Shown here: in pieces, positions 37,275 through 47,653 of the stretch
Numbering within the stretch: the first letter of the stretch is position 1
Layout: the number at the start of each line of letters is the position of its first letter
Assembly (NCBI GenBank): GCA_037903475.1
Contig: JBAJFG010000452.1
Span: forward strand, 310,001-374,000
Reading direction: 5' to 3'
Length of the DNA: 64,000 nt
DNA from: Ancylostoma caninum
Taxonomy: Eukaryota; Nematoda; Chromadorea; Rhabditida; Ancylostomatidae
Program-made: the position numbers and the translations under genes
Notes under the pieces: generated by a model
Database searches by the model: none
The model's input: the letters and a program-made list of their open reading frames with translations, nothing else
What the model was told of the DNA's origin: nothing

Positions 37275-38828
37275 CCTCCCCTCAGTTGCTGCTCAAGGTT
37301 TCCTCACTCCAATAGCGATGAACGAAGGGTGGCGGTAGCAGAGGAAAGGATGACAGCAACTGCTATGCTATGCTTTTAGGCCTTGTACCCAACATATTAC
37401 TTTGCTTAAGTTTTGTTTTTGCAAGACATCTTCAACGGTTCTTGTTCATGGTAGGTGCCATAGGTAACTTGAAGTTTTGCCACTCAAGATAGATATCGAA
37501 GACTACCTGGGGGTTTCAGATTACATTTAGAACAACCGGGATCTAATGTCTATACGGAGAAATTCAAAGGTCTAGACCCACTCGTACGCGCTGCACCACC
37601 ATAGGGTCTATGCTCTTCGCATCTCGACGATTTCATTCTCCACCGATCCTGTGTTGCTCGGATTCGGACCACTAGAGTTTTCTATGCATAGGATAACAGG
37701 TTTCAAAACATGCCGATATAGAAAAAGATGAAAAGTTAAAAAGAGATGAAACCTGAAAAAGATGGGCGATGTGTGCTTTATGCGTTGTCGCTCGGAGTGA
37801 GCAACAGAGAGCATTCGCTTGGTAGTCACAAAAAAATGCGTCAAATGAGTTCTCTACGCTCAACACTACGATTTCGAGGATTAATGGGCCCAAGTATAAT
37901 AGAACGGAAGAGAATTCATCTGTATGCAAATGCGCATGGTGAGCTGATCTAATTGATCTCGCACTCCTCACTACACTTCCTGAGACGAACAGCAGCGATC
38001 GCTGGTCAGGACGGCATTACATATGACTGCAGTTATGCATAAGCTGGTAGAGGATAAACAGCTGCCGTGTTTGCTTCAGCTATAAAGAGCAGAGCAATCC
38101 AGCACAGGAGGAAACTTTGCTCGTAGAGGGGACCATCGGTCCTAATTCTTAAGATTACTTAGCAACTTATTTATTTCTCTTTTCTTTGTCATTATAAACA
38201 AGTAAACGATGAGAAATGAAGATTCTTTGGGTTGGCTGACCTACTACGCCTCTATGTCGATTGTTGTGAATAATTTTTCTTGGGAACTCATGATTTCCTA
38301 ATAACATGACCAAAGTAATATGAGCTTTAGGAGAAAGAGTAGTGCCTGAGAAGAATCATAATGGTGCTTTTGTGCATCAGGTCATGGAAATTGCTCCGCT
38401 TCGCTCCCTTACTAGATAGAATTACTGAAATCCCAGAGTTCATTGCTTTTACTTGGGACACAAAGTGCCTACTTATGAATAGATTTCCTTTCAGTGGTAA
38501 TGGAATTTTCGACAGACTCTTCATCCTCAAATTCGTGCTAAAAGCACGTCCAATCAGTGCGGCGAGTTCAAGTTGCTCGATCTCTGCATGGTGTAAAGAA
38601 ACCTCTGGAGGGACTGTCTGGAATAGTCGTGAAAAGAAAGTTGATAGCAGGAAATATGATACTTTGAATGAGAACAGTTTTCGACCAATAATTATCCCTA
38701 AAGTGGAATCCTGTCTGTCTGACGCTGTCCAACTTGTCCCTTCCATATTAATTTTCTTTTTTATAATATTAACTGTTGGTTTTTTTGTAATCTAGCCCAG
38801 GATGTCAATGGCGTGTCCTTGTGGCCTA
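37275..38828. other. Anonymous stretch with both-strand open frames
   Basis: Between 38327 and 38795 both strands stay open for about 140 codons. Neither product is recognised, and both-strand openness points to low stop density rather than coding. Confidence 0.3.
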
Positions 38829-38864
38829 CAATAAAGAAATAAATAAATAACTAAATAAATAAAT
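38829..38864 (+). repeat. LINE 3' tail remnant, (AAAT)n
   Basis: CAATAAAGAAATAAATAAAT followed by AACTAAATAAATAAATG is preceded by TGTCCTTGTGGCC. This is compatible with a plus-strand CR1-like 3' end. No reverse transcriptase frame is retained upstream. Confidence 0.5.
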
Positions 38865-39479
38865 GTTGGTTTTACAACTTATTATTTATTTTCCTAAGTC
38901 ATTTTGGCAGAAAGTGATTTGAATTAAAGGTCAAACTGAATCAATTATACTTATGAATGTTATATTCTGTTTAGACCTATATTGGTCCCGATAGGTCTGA
39001 CGATGAGCAAATTTTGGACAACATCTTCTGGAACCGTCAAACTCGAAAAACCAAAGTTGGTCCTCATGGATAGACGAGAGTTTGGCTTCCTAGCGATCCA
39101 TATGCTATGTATATAGTTTGTCCAAGAACAATTATACATGTGTATATAACAATTATACATGTATGTAGCTATTCAATTTGGAGAATTCTTATGATGAAGA
39201 GTCAATGAAGAATCCAAGACCGTAGATCTTTGCTCCTAATATGATGGATAAAACAGAATTCAATTAACTTGTGTACTGATAGACAGAGACACAAACCTCA
39301 AAACAATATTTAATCCTAGCGCGGTGACACACCGCCTTATAGGCAGTTGTCACCTCATTTTCGTGTTTGAGGTTCTGGCGTATCCTGAATCTACTCGATG
39401 CGCTGCACCCAGCGGTATACACGAAATGCTACAAAAAGGTCTTTGCACCCCTTTTTAAAACGTTTTTTCGGAAAGGGAT

Positions 39480-39775
39480 TTGGAGCAGTTTGTCGGACCG
39501 GGTAGACGCGTGAAGCCGTTTACCTCATCGGTCAGACAAGTCAAGACGGGATGGCGAGCGTTAGTTGCGTCCAGTTATAGTTGCGAGACTCCAGATATGC
39601 TTCAAGGGTCGTTAGCGTCTTCGCACCTCGCTCGCGCCTTTAATTGTCCAAATCACTCGCATCGTCCATTACGACATGTGGGCGGGCCCCCAAAAACTGA
39701 TATTTGCCGCGATCCCTAAAGTACGTCGCGCGCGATGTCGCAGTTGTCGCAAACCTCAGCCGGGTAAAGGTACCA
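39480..39775. repeat. GC-rich high-copy interspersed repeat (hookworm type)
   Basis: The block contains GCGTTAGTTGCGTCCAGTTA, CTCCAGATATGCTTC, GTGGGCGGGCCC, TATTTGCCGCGATCC and CGCGCGATGTCGCAGTTGTC. I recall closely similar sequence as a very common repeat in hookworm assemblies, which is the best species clue in the window. Its class is unknown to me. Open frames across it are not coding. Confidence 0.6.
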
Positions 39776-40289
39776 CTCGATAATTTTGCTCCCTCAGATT
39801 CTGCTGCAATCCTAGGTTCAGCACAATGGTCAGAACGAATGTAGTGATCAATTTTGTCAAAATCTGCACTGAAGACAATTTTGTTTTCTTCCAGTAGGAA
39901 AAAATGGGCGAGCGGTGCAGAGTGAACTGAAAGGGGGCGGAAAATGAGGAAAGTGATTGTAATCCGAAACTCTTCACTCTTAAACTCATCCGCTTGATAA
40001 TCGAAGCACCTCTGATTTCTTTTCTACTCAGATGGTGATGCCCTAGCAGCATCTCCTCCCAGCTGCTGCAATCCTCCCATCAGTTGTTGCCATCCTTCAG
40101 CAATTACTACTAAAAGATCAAAAGCTTTAGCAGCAATTGGGGAGAAGGTGGCAGCACCAGAGAGGAGGTGCAGCTGGAGGTTCAACTCGACGTATTGCCA
40201 AATCGGGCTGCGTTGCTGACTCTTATTTATCAGAGTAGAATTACTGGACCATTTTCAATCTTCGAAACACTCAAAATATTGGACATATA

Positions 40290-40313
40290 TTAGGTTGGGC
40301 AATAAGTTCGTGC
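40290..40313 (+). mobile_element. Solo mariner-type terminal repeat
   Basis: TTAGGTTGGGCAATAAGTTC followed by GTGC is a typical mariner terminus, next to TA. No inverted partner or transposase could be found in the following few kilobases, so the element is truncated or internally destroyed. Confidence 0.55.
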
Positions 40314-40889
40314 AGTTTTTCCACAGGATTTAATACCACTGCCTTTCGGAAACAACATCAGCCGCAACAACAGGTTTATAAAGTCCCCTTCCTCCTCTAA
40401 AAACAACAATGAAGTGCACAGTAGTTTTATCAAAAGGTTCAGAATGCCAACCAGCCTCTTGTAAGTATTACAATATCATAGGAAACCCTGAGTTATCGCT
40501 AAAACCGATGCTAACACCTAAACTTTACAGAAGTGAACTTAAATGTTGTGTAAAACGAATATGGTATTCGTGCAAAACAACATGGATCATTCTTTTTCTC
40601 CATTTTTGTCTGTATAGTCCTAAAAAATCGATGTGGTGAAGTAAAGTGCTACATCTGCAATGGATCGTAAGAAGCTTAAGCTAGCATTCCTAACATAAAT
40701 TGACCTTTCGTAGGATGTTGAACAACATTGTTCTAACTCCGCGTTGCTTGATGACGTACATTACAGTATGGCTGCAATACCTAGATGTCGCCCGCGACAA
40801 TTGGTCCGAGTTGTCCTCGGCAGCTGCCCTTACTAACTCTGGAGAACGCAGACTGCTAGAGCAACGGTTGTCAACGTTGCGGAGGTGCG

Positions 40890-41155
40890 AGTGAGGTGCG
40901 AGATCTTCGCACCTCATGCAATTAATGTTCAACCGCAACTAACGCTCCACACCCGTCAAGACGTGTTGGCCAACGCTGCAGCCGTGGCGAGCAGTCAGCA
41001 CATTCACGGACCGCTCCGCCCAAATGGTCCGTGAACTGCACTTCCGAAAATGGGCTTCCGTCACTCTTGTGTGTTATGACGTACATCATTGGAATCAGCG
41101 TGACGAGAGGGTCTAGAATGCACTGATATCCACAGCCGATGGAACGAGGTGACAC
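40890..41155 (-). repeat. Interspersed repeat family X, fragment
   Basis: The minus strand contains CTCGTCACGCTGATTCCAAT then GATGTAC, and GACCATTTGGGCGGAGCGGT. Both blocks recur at 55535-55665 on the plus strand. The class is unknown. Confidence 0.65.
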
Positions 41156-43270
41156 ACTGACTCTATCAAGGCTCTCCTACGCTTGCATGGTGAGCAGCGG
41201 TACTGCGTGGCTTCTAAAAGAAATTAGAAAAATGGCCATGGTGTTTTTCACCGGGGATGTGAACGCAATTACGAAAGAAGGCATTAGAGGAAGAGCGGGA
41301 GGATTAGTGCCGTGTTCGGAGCGGCAGGTGAGAAATGCAGATCATAGGCATAGACATTCAACTGTTCTCCGTTCTTGGAACGGGATTTAGGATGGTGTGC
41401 TTGCAAAAGAGGCGAAAAAAGCGACTATGTATTTTTGGGCTTCAGATTGTGTTGATGTGTCTGGAAAACTTCAGTATTATAAAAATCTTCATTAGCAGAG
41501 CGTAAGTCGAGGACAGCTCCAGAGAGAATTTCGCTTTCTTCCCTGAAAATTGTCCAAGAGAAGGTAAAAAGTGACATTTTCTCAGCGAGTCTGCCTCATT
41601 TTGTTTCAAGTCTCTCAAAAAGCGGGGACAGATGATGGATGTTCTTGAGTAGAGAAGTGCCCGTTCCCATTACCCTTTATCCGCTCGGATAAACGCGCTC
41701 TTACGGACAAATTAGCGTGATTTGCATATCTCACTATCAAAAAAAAAACAACCGCGAGTATATGTACGCACTCGTTTCAACGTAAGGTGTTTTTATCCGG
41801 TTGAAATCCACTTGGTAGTGATCAACTGTCAGCCTCACCACTGAGTCGTTTTCTCTCTCCTCTACACACCACATCTGCGTCAAGAAATGGAACATGGACG
41901 GGTTAATTTGGTTGGAAGAACAGTGGATCATACCACTGCGTAACGAATGTATATTCAACGGGCTTTTCCCTCACGGCTAAATGAATTGGAGGCGGTCCAT
42001 GGATGGAAAGCATGACCAAACAGTCCTTCATTAGGCAAAAGAAAATACGTAGGGTTGTAAAGTAGAGAGCAGCTAGTACTAAATTAGCACCCGTCCTGCT
42101 TAATTAGAATGCACCGAAGTTCTATGGAGTCGTATTACTCTACTATATGAAGGTTACTTACCATTCCGTGTACTTCTATCGGAGTTGGTTTTCTCCGGAA
42201 AGGGGGAGGGGGAGTGCTCTCATTGTTGGCGTGGGGGGAGGGGGGGATTTGTCTGCAATTTCGAAGTGCTTCTGTTTACTAGGATCATCGCGTTGCTAAA
42301 TAAATGAGATCAACGAGCTATAATAAAAATGAAAATGGTCAGAAAGTTGCCGCTGAGTTATTGTGTCTATAGTTAGCGACTTCACAAAAATGAACATAAC
42401 ACACAAAAAATGGGTATTAGCACTTCGATATAATCGATAGCTGTTTTAGAGCAATTTATATTAAATGCATGCATGGCACTGTCGACCAAAAATTCGCGTC
42501 GTTCTCGTACTCCGAGGCACACCTAGTATTTTTTCGATTTTGGCACCTATGCTCTCCCATCAGATAGTATAGTTTGTTCCACTGGGAACTGTTCCTGGAG
42601 AGGCGCCGGAAGCAGAAACAGTGCAGGAAACAGCAATTAGAGAGGGTAGCGAGAAAAGCATGCAACATACACGAATACTCAACTACCGCTGCGTTTGAAA
42701 GAAATCGCATCTCTAGAAACTGCAGTGCACCACGAATTTCTGTGTTTTGACGGTTGCGACTGCGCTAGAAATCTCCGGTAAAGTCGACCCACCAATTTCG
42801 AACAGAATGCTTCATTGTGAGATTCGAAGACATTTAAGGACCTTATATGATCACTTTTTGTGAAAAAACACCTTAGTTAGGCGAGGATGTTCTGCGTGTT
42901 CTGATGTCAACATTGCTCAAGAAACATGCGGAAAAAATTAGTTCAAGCAGATGCCGTATACTACAACGTGTTAACCAATACATGTAAAAATAAAAAAAAC
43001 AAATGGAAAAAAGGAGAAAATAAGATAAAAGGAGTAAAAGTATTAAAATGACTGTAAGTGTGCAACTACTCAATTAGCTACGCAGGCATGTACTTGTTTC
43101 ACGAACACACGCACATGTTTCATTCTCTTTTTTTCATTCTTCTTATCTCGGACTATTTCCCAACGATTTTCTTCACTTTACAGCAAGCCCTGCCGTATCC
43201 TTTACGGCACATCATTTGGCTTTTGCATGGACTTTCCATTTCTTCCTCGTTAACGTTACCCTCTGCATCA
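41156..43270. other. Non-genic stretch, no recognised feature
   Basis: G-rich runs near 42195-42250 may be hAT-like end debris. No credible exons could be seen. Confidence 0.35.
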
Positions 43271-43623
43271 TCATTGCGGACTTTCGTGAACAGCTTTGAA
43301 ATGATGGTTAATAGCCTCTGCAGTCCACTGAATATCCGCGCATTCTTTGATTTTTTGATGAGGCGAAGCTGCAGATTTGAGAGGTCTTATAGCAGCTCGT
43401 AGGGCACTTTGCTGAAGAGCTTGTATATAGGGGCGATCAGTTATGATTGGAGATGTTGTTTTTGTAAGCCGAGCAGAGCAATGCAAGTGACAGTCATTAG
43501 TCATGGAGAAGACATTGTTGACCAAAAACAGGCGAGGATACGGTGATTGAAAGAAATCACGCGGAAAACTGTCAGATAAAGTTGTCGCATTCAGTAAAGT
43601 GAGCAAGAATGGAACGAGACGAG
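43271..43623 (-). CDS. Possible terminal exon, unknown product
   Basis: On the minus strand a consensus acceptor, GCATTTTCAG, at 43626-43624 is followed directly by an open frame of about 117 codons to a stop at 43271. Blocks include RLVPFLLTLLNATTLSDSFP, FFQSPYPRLFLVNN, CHLHCSARLTKTTSPIITDR and ALRAAIRPLKSAASPHQKIK. The composition is protein-like, with a hydrophobic start and several Cys/His. I do not recognise the family and found no upstream exon with certainty. It is the best candidate in the window for an unassigned host exon. Confidence 0.35.
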
Positions 43624-43626
43624 CTG

Positions 43627-44950
43627 AAAATGCTACTGCATGTTGCGTTTCCTGACTTGATCTTTAACTGTGAGCTAAGTTGTGTGAACTAAGTATGTGG
43701 TACTTTTATAAGTACAGCGGCGGCCACATATTTAGCACGCTGACAATTTGGGCAATCAACTGATGAAAACATACGTAAAATTCGTTTTCATTTTTTCACG
43801 CTAGGAATGAGCTATCAAGGCAATACTCGAGAATGTTATGGGGCATAGTGTTCTCTTTCTTATCTCTCCTCTTCTCCTCGAGAAAATGTTTCTGAATGGA
43901 ATTGCGCTCTTTCTATCCATTTGGAGCACAAAATGCAGTTCTTCCGTAAACATTTTCATTTCTTTCTTACACCAAGTTATCGAATCGAGAGGAAATGTGG
44001 ATTTATTTTCATCATTGGTGCGCGTTCTGCTATAGTAGTTTTGATGCGCAGATATTCATCCCAGCGAAGAACAAGGACCGTCAACATTGCTGAGAAATTG
44101 TGAAAAAAAGGATATTACGTGAATATTACGAACAGAAAGCATTCGCCTCCACTGCGGATTTTCCTCCGATTAGTGCTACTAACAAGCATTCAGGTGATCG
44201 ACGGAAAATTCCGGAGCTTGCATTATTCTTGAGGTTCAATAAAATGGAATTCTCGACAAATTTGATGGTTTGTTTCCGTCTCTGGCTCCAGCTGGTACGG
44301 AGAAGACGTGAATAGCGTTTACAGGAAAATGTTGAGGAGAAAAGTGCTTGGTTTAAATCACCACTTCACTTCCCTTCATAGGTAGGTACAAAACGTTTAC
44401 ACATAGCTTGAGAAAACTGACGAAACTGAAATTTTATTTTTTCATCCAGTTCAAACTGACTCTGTGGTCGTGGTGTGCAACAGGAAGGAAGCCTCTATAG
44501 GGTCTCAACACATCCTCGAACTTGGTTTTGATTGCTCATAATAGGGCTGAGATATGCAGAAAATGCTGTGGGCCAAAATTGTGGATGTGCTAAATATGTG
44601 GCCGCCACTGAATATTCAGGTCAGAACCAGCAGTCTCTCCTACAACTTCAAGATTTAAAGGAGTGTGACAACACTGGATTCATTGGCTCTTCCTGGAGGA
44701 GTTCCTCCGATTCCGGGATAATAACATAGGACATATTATCAATGTCGGAAACAGTTGATGACAATTGAGGTGGAGGTGTTCAAGTGCTGAAAGACACGAA
44801 AATAGATTAAAGAATAAATGAAGGGCGTTTCTTTATCCAAAAGACAAGAAATTGATTTTATATTGAAGCTCCTAGCTGAAAGCCCGGAGACGATTTCTTG
44901 TGAAAAATTACCCTACATGGCATTTCTTCGTAGAAGAGATTTTTAACCAC
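43627..44950. other. Non-genic stretch, no recognised feature
   Basis: Upstream exons of the minus-strand candidate at 43271-43623 would lie here, but none could be fixed. No element ends were seen. Confidence 0.3.
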
Positions 44951-45131
44951 TACAGGGTGGCTGGTAGGTATGGATCGCTACATTGTCTAACCTCCTACTC
45001 CAAAGCAGCGAGATATTGCGACGTCGTACTTACTATCTGTTCATACAAGCATCAGCTACAACAGTATGTATAAAGGTGCTGCGAGAGGTGTCTCCCGCGG
45101 CCACGGTACAGTCTCTCAGTCATCTCTCGAC

Positions 45132-45310
45132 TCAAGCTCCAGTTGGCCGCAAGGTGTCGATTTCGGTCTTGCTGCACTCCCTCTCGAATGCTGCCTCGAG
45201 GGTGCTCACGGTTTTGAGAGAAGTAACAGACACCGTGACGTCTAAAAAACTCCAAACGAAGTAGCCCAGGGAGTTAAAATCAGGCGGTAGCTGGAGTATA
45301 TATCTTAACC
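45132..45310 (-). pseudogene. Tc1/maT-type transposase C-terminal remnant
   Basis: The minus-strand frame reads PPDFNSLGYFVWSFLDVTVS followed by TLEAAFERECSKTEIDTLR. Compare the family pattern SPDLNPLDYFVWGYLK..V....TLEELK.AI..EC..I....LR, which follows the last catalytic acid of Tc1/mariner-type transposases. Position and strand fit the host element. The upstream part is lost or broken by the nested repeat. Substitutions at normally fixed Asp and Pro positions show decay. Confidence 0.7.
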
Positions 45311-45723
45311 TCACTAATTGAGTAAACCAGAATCACAATGGTCACAGTGATCACAGTAGATTTTGTGGCCCGATCTAGGCCTCAATTTTGCTTTTGCAAC
45401 GTGGTAAATCACTGTGTTCAGCTGTGTTTTATAGAAGGCCTACATGTCGAGCACATGTCGTAAGATGGCTCCTAATGGAAAACGACGTCTTTCTTTCTGC
45501 CAATATTATCATGGAAAACAGCGAAGTGGATCTGTCTGAAGTAAACTCACCGCAATCTACGGCAGGCTGAAAGAACAGAGCTCATTTGCCCACAACTCAT
45601 TTATAGTAAGACATAATGACAGTAGTGTGTAGACTCTCACAGATTTCACGCAGCCCTAACTATGAAACCATTTCTTTCTGTAGAAACGAGGTTGAGGAGG
45701 CGGCCACGAAGATTATTTTTGAT

Positions 45724-46340
45724 AATTTTTTTCCGCTCAAAGGCAGCACTCACGGGAATTCTCACTTCTGGTGGGGATCGCTCACAGTGTAGCCGGCCGC
45801 TGGACAATCACAACAGTAAGTTGAAGAAAGTGAACAGCCGGCTACATGCGAAGATACCGCTATGGACACATCTGCCGAGATGGACAAAATGGCGCCGTCA
45901 GCCGGGTGTGCGCGTGTGACTTAGGGCGTGTGGTGAAGTGGAATGCGAACCATGTACAGGGTTTCGTGGTGGAACCTATAATTTAAAAAAAAGTACCGCC
46001 ACCATTTCTTGTGTTTTCCGCGTGTATCACCTTGTTCCATCATTGTCGATGAGTTCGCCATATCCAAAAACCCCGATATACCACGAAATCTCCGACATAG
46101 AAATTTTCGTGAGTGCTGCCTTTAATCTATATGTTCCCTCCTCACCCAATCTGACAGGTTGCTGCCTCAAAACGTTCAATATCTGCACAATAACAGCCGA
46201 AGTTTCGCGATCTTCTGAGGAGTGTCGGAGAAGATATTCAAGCTGGAAGCTAATTAAATCTAAACGAATTGTCACTGGCGATACTATTTCCTGTGTTAAC
46301 ATGTTAATGTGAGGTGCAAACGGATCAAGCTCCTGGTTTC
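45724..46340 (+). repeat. Interspersed repeat family X, longest copy
   Basis: Blocks AAAGGCAGCACTCACGGGAA, CGCTGGACAATCACAACAGT and ACCCCGATATACCACGAAAT recur in the same order, inverted, at 55060-55480. An imperfect inverted pair GTAGCCGGC/GCCGGCTAC lies at 45790-45846. No coding could be seen; open frames differ between copies. Confidence 0.65.
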
Positions 46341-46988
46341 TGGAGTGTGGCAGCAAGCCTCTCTCCCTCTGGTGTCCTGCAATATTACCCAGTGTTGGTG
46401 GGTTGGTGGCGTGATATCAGGGTGTTTACCAAATTCAACGACATTGCGCAGAAGCTTAGGTCATTGATGGCAGTACGGGGAAAAAATCTCTCAATAACTT
46501 CTGAGAAAGGGCGAAGACGGGAACCGCAATTCTCACGCTATTCATAGATGCTACTAGCTATCGCATTATTATGAAAGACAGGTGACAGCTGCTTTCTTCT
46601 TTTTTAAACGTTTGAAAGATGCGATCCATACTTAACAGCCACCCTGTATAATTTCTGTACAAAACGTTTCAGGTGTTGTCTTATTTTACGAGAAACGGAT
46701 TTTTTGTATTATATTTCAGAACGGAAGTTTGGTTTAAGAATTAAATGAAGAGGTTGAGTGATAAGAAAAAAGAATTTAAAGGCAGCTCCGTATGTTTAGA
46801 ATGACCCGAAATCTTCGACCGATGTCAACGAAGATTAATGGACATTGCGTTTTCCAACAGTATCTGCTCTTTAGCCTTCATTTTTGAAATATTCGCTGTC
46901 TAGCACTTCAAGTAGAGCACTTTCGTTCTGTTTCCTCTCCAATTTTTTGACCAAGCAAAAATTGGGGATGGTTATCACTAGTGCTGCT

Positions 46989-47653
46989 ATTCCATACGTG
47001 ATAAAGTTTCCGCCCTTTTCCAAGCAAAATTGAGTTCTTGTTGAGAAAAAAAAAAAACAAAGCAGATACATCAACCAAAGTATTGGCCAACGTTGGCTAC
47101 AACGTTTCCCCATCTTCATTGAAGTAGATGAATGACGCAAGACTTGAAGTATTCGTTGACTCATTTGTCAACATCTTTGAAGATTGGAAGCCCGTGGGCC
47201 CTCGACCGGAATAAATGGTAGTGTAATGTTACAGGGTAGAGTCTGGGAAATAAGCCGCATAGGGTAGCACATCCTTGACGGCTTTTGTTTCTTGACATGT
47301 GGACGAGCATTGTTTTGCAGCGAAATGGCTCTGTGCTGTCTTGTCTCTTATTCCAGCTGTTTCTGTTGCAATGCTCCGCTAGACGAATCATTTGCTCTCT
47401 GTAGAGATCGCCTGTGATTGTCTGACATTGTTACATCAGGTCACGGTGGAGCTCGTGATGCTTATTCATTTCAGGTGTCGACATGATTCAAAACGCAGTG
47501 AGATTGTTGGAAATCAAAACAAACCTGTGCTGAATATCATTGACAGATGTCAAACCACCAAAATTAATCGGGTCTCACAAAGCATTTGCGAAGATGACTA
47601 ACTATTATGACTCCTCATCGCTAGAGGGCGGAAACTTATTCACATACCTCATA
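46989..47653 (-). mobile_element. Internally deleted mariner element
   Basis: The ends are inverted: TACGTGATAAAGTTTCCGCC at the left and, reversed, TATGTGAATAAGTTTCCGCC at the right. They enclose the C-terminal part of a mariner transposase on the minus strand. The length is about 665 bp, against roughly 1.3 kb for an intact mariner, so about half of the coding region is gone. Confidence 0.8.
47071..47424 (-). pseudogene. mariner transposase, C-terminal half, broken
   Basis: The minus strand shows QTITGDLYREQMIRL, then NARPHVKKQ in another frame (from the HDNARPH motif, whose Asp codon now reads Asn), then YHLFRSRAHGL in a third frame, then IHLLQ-stop-RWGNVVANVGQYFG before a terminal stop. 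These are in the order and spacing of the catalytic C-terminal region of mariner transposases. Several frameshifts and internal stops make it inactive. The GATGGGGAAACG inside it is coding debris and not a ribozyme motif. Confidence 0.85.

Larger units (their letters stand above)
44953..46646 (-). mobile_element. Tc1/mariner-type (maT-like) transposon with nested repeat
   Basis: The inverted ends begin CAGGGTGGCTGGTAGGTATG then GATCGC on the left and CAGGGTGGCTGTTAAGTATG then GATCGC on the right (reversed). Both abut TA (44951-44952, 46647-46648). A transposase C-terminal remnant lies on the minus strand near the left end. A family X repeat occupies the middle (about 45724-46340). The original element was therefore roughly 1.1 kb before the insertion. 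Confidence 0.8.

Noticed and set aside
38327..38795. Frames of about 140 codons on both strands
   Set aside because: No recognisable motif, and openness on both strands suggests low stop density. The downstream A-rich tail suggests retroelement debris.
47101..47119. GATGAAG..GGGGAAACGTT as a further hammerhead/Penelope-like motif on the minus strand
   Set aside because: It lies in the mariner transposase C-terminal coding remnant (RWGNVVAN), so the resemblance is coincidental.
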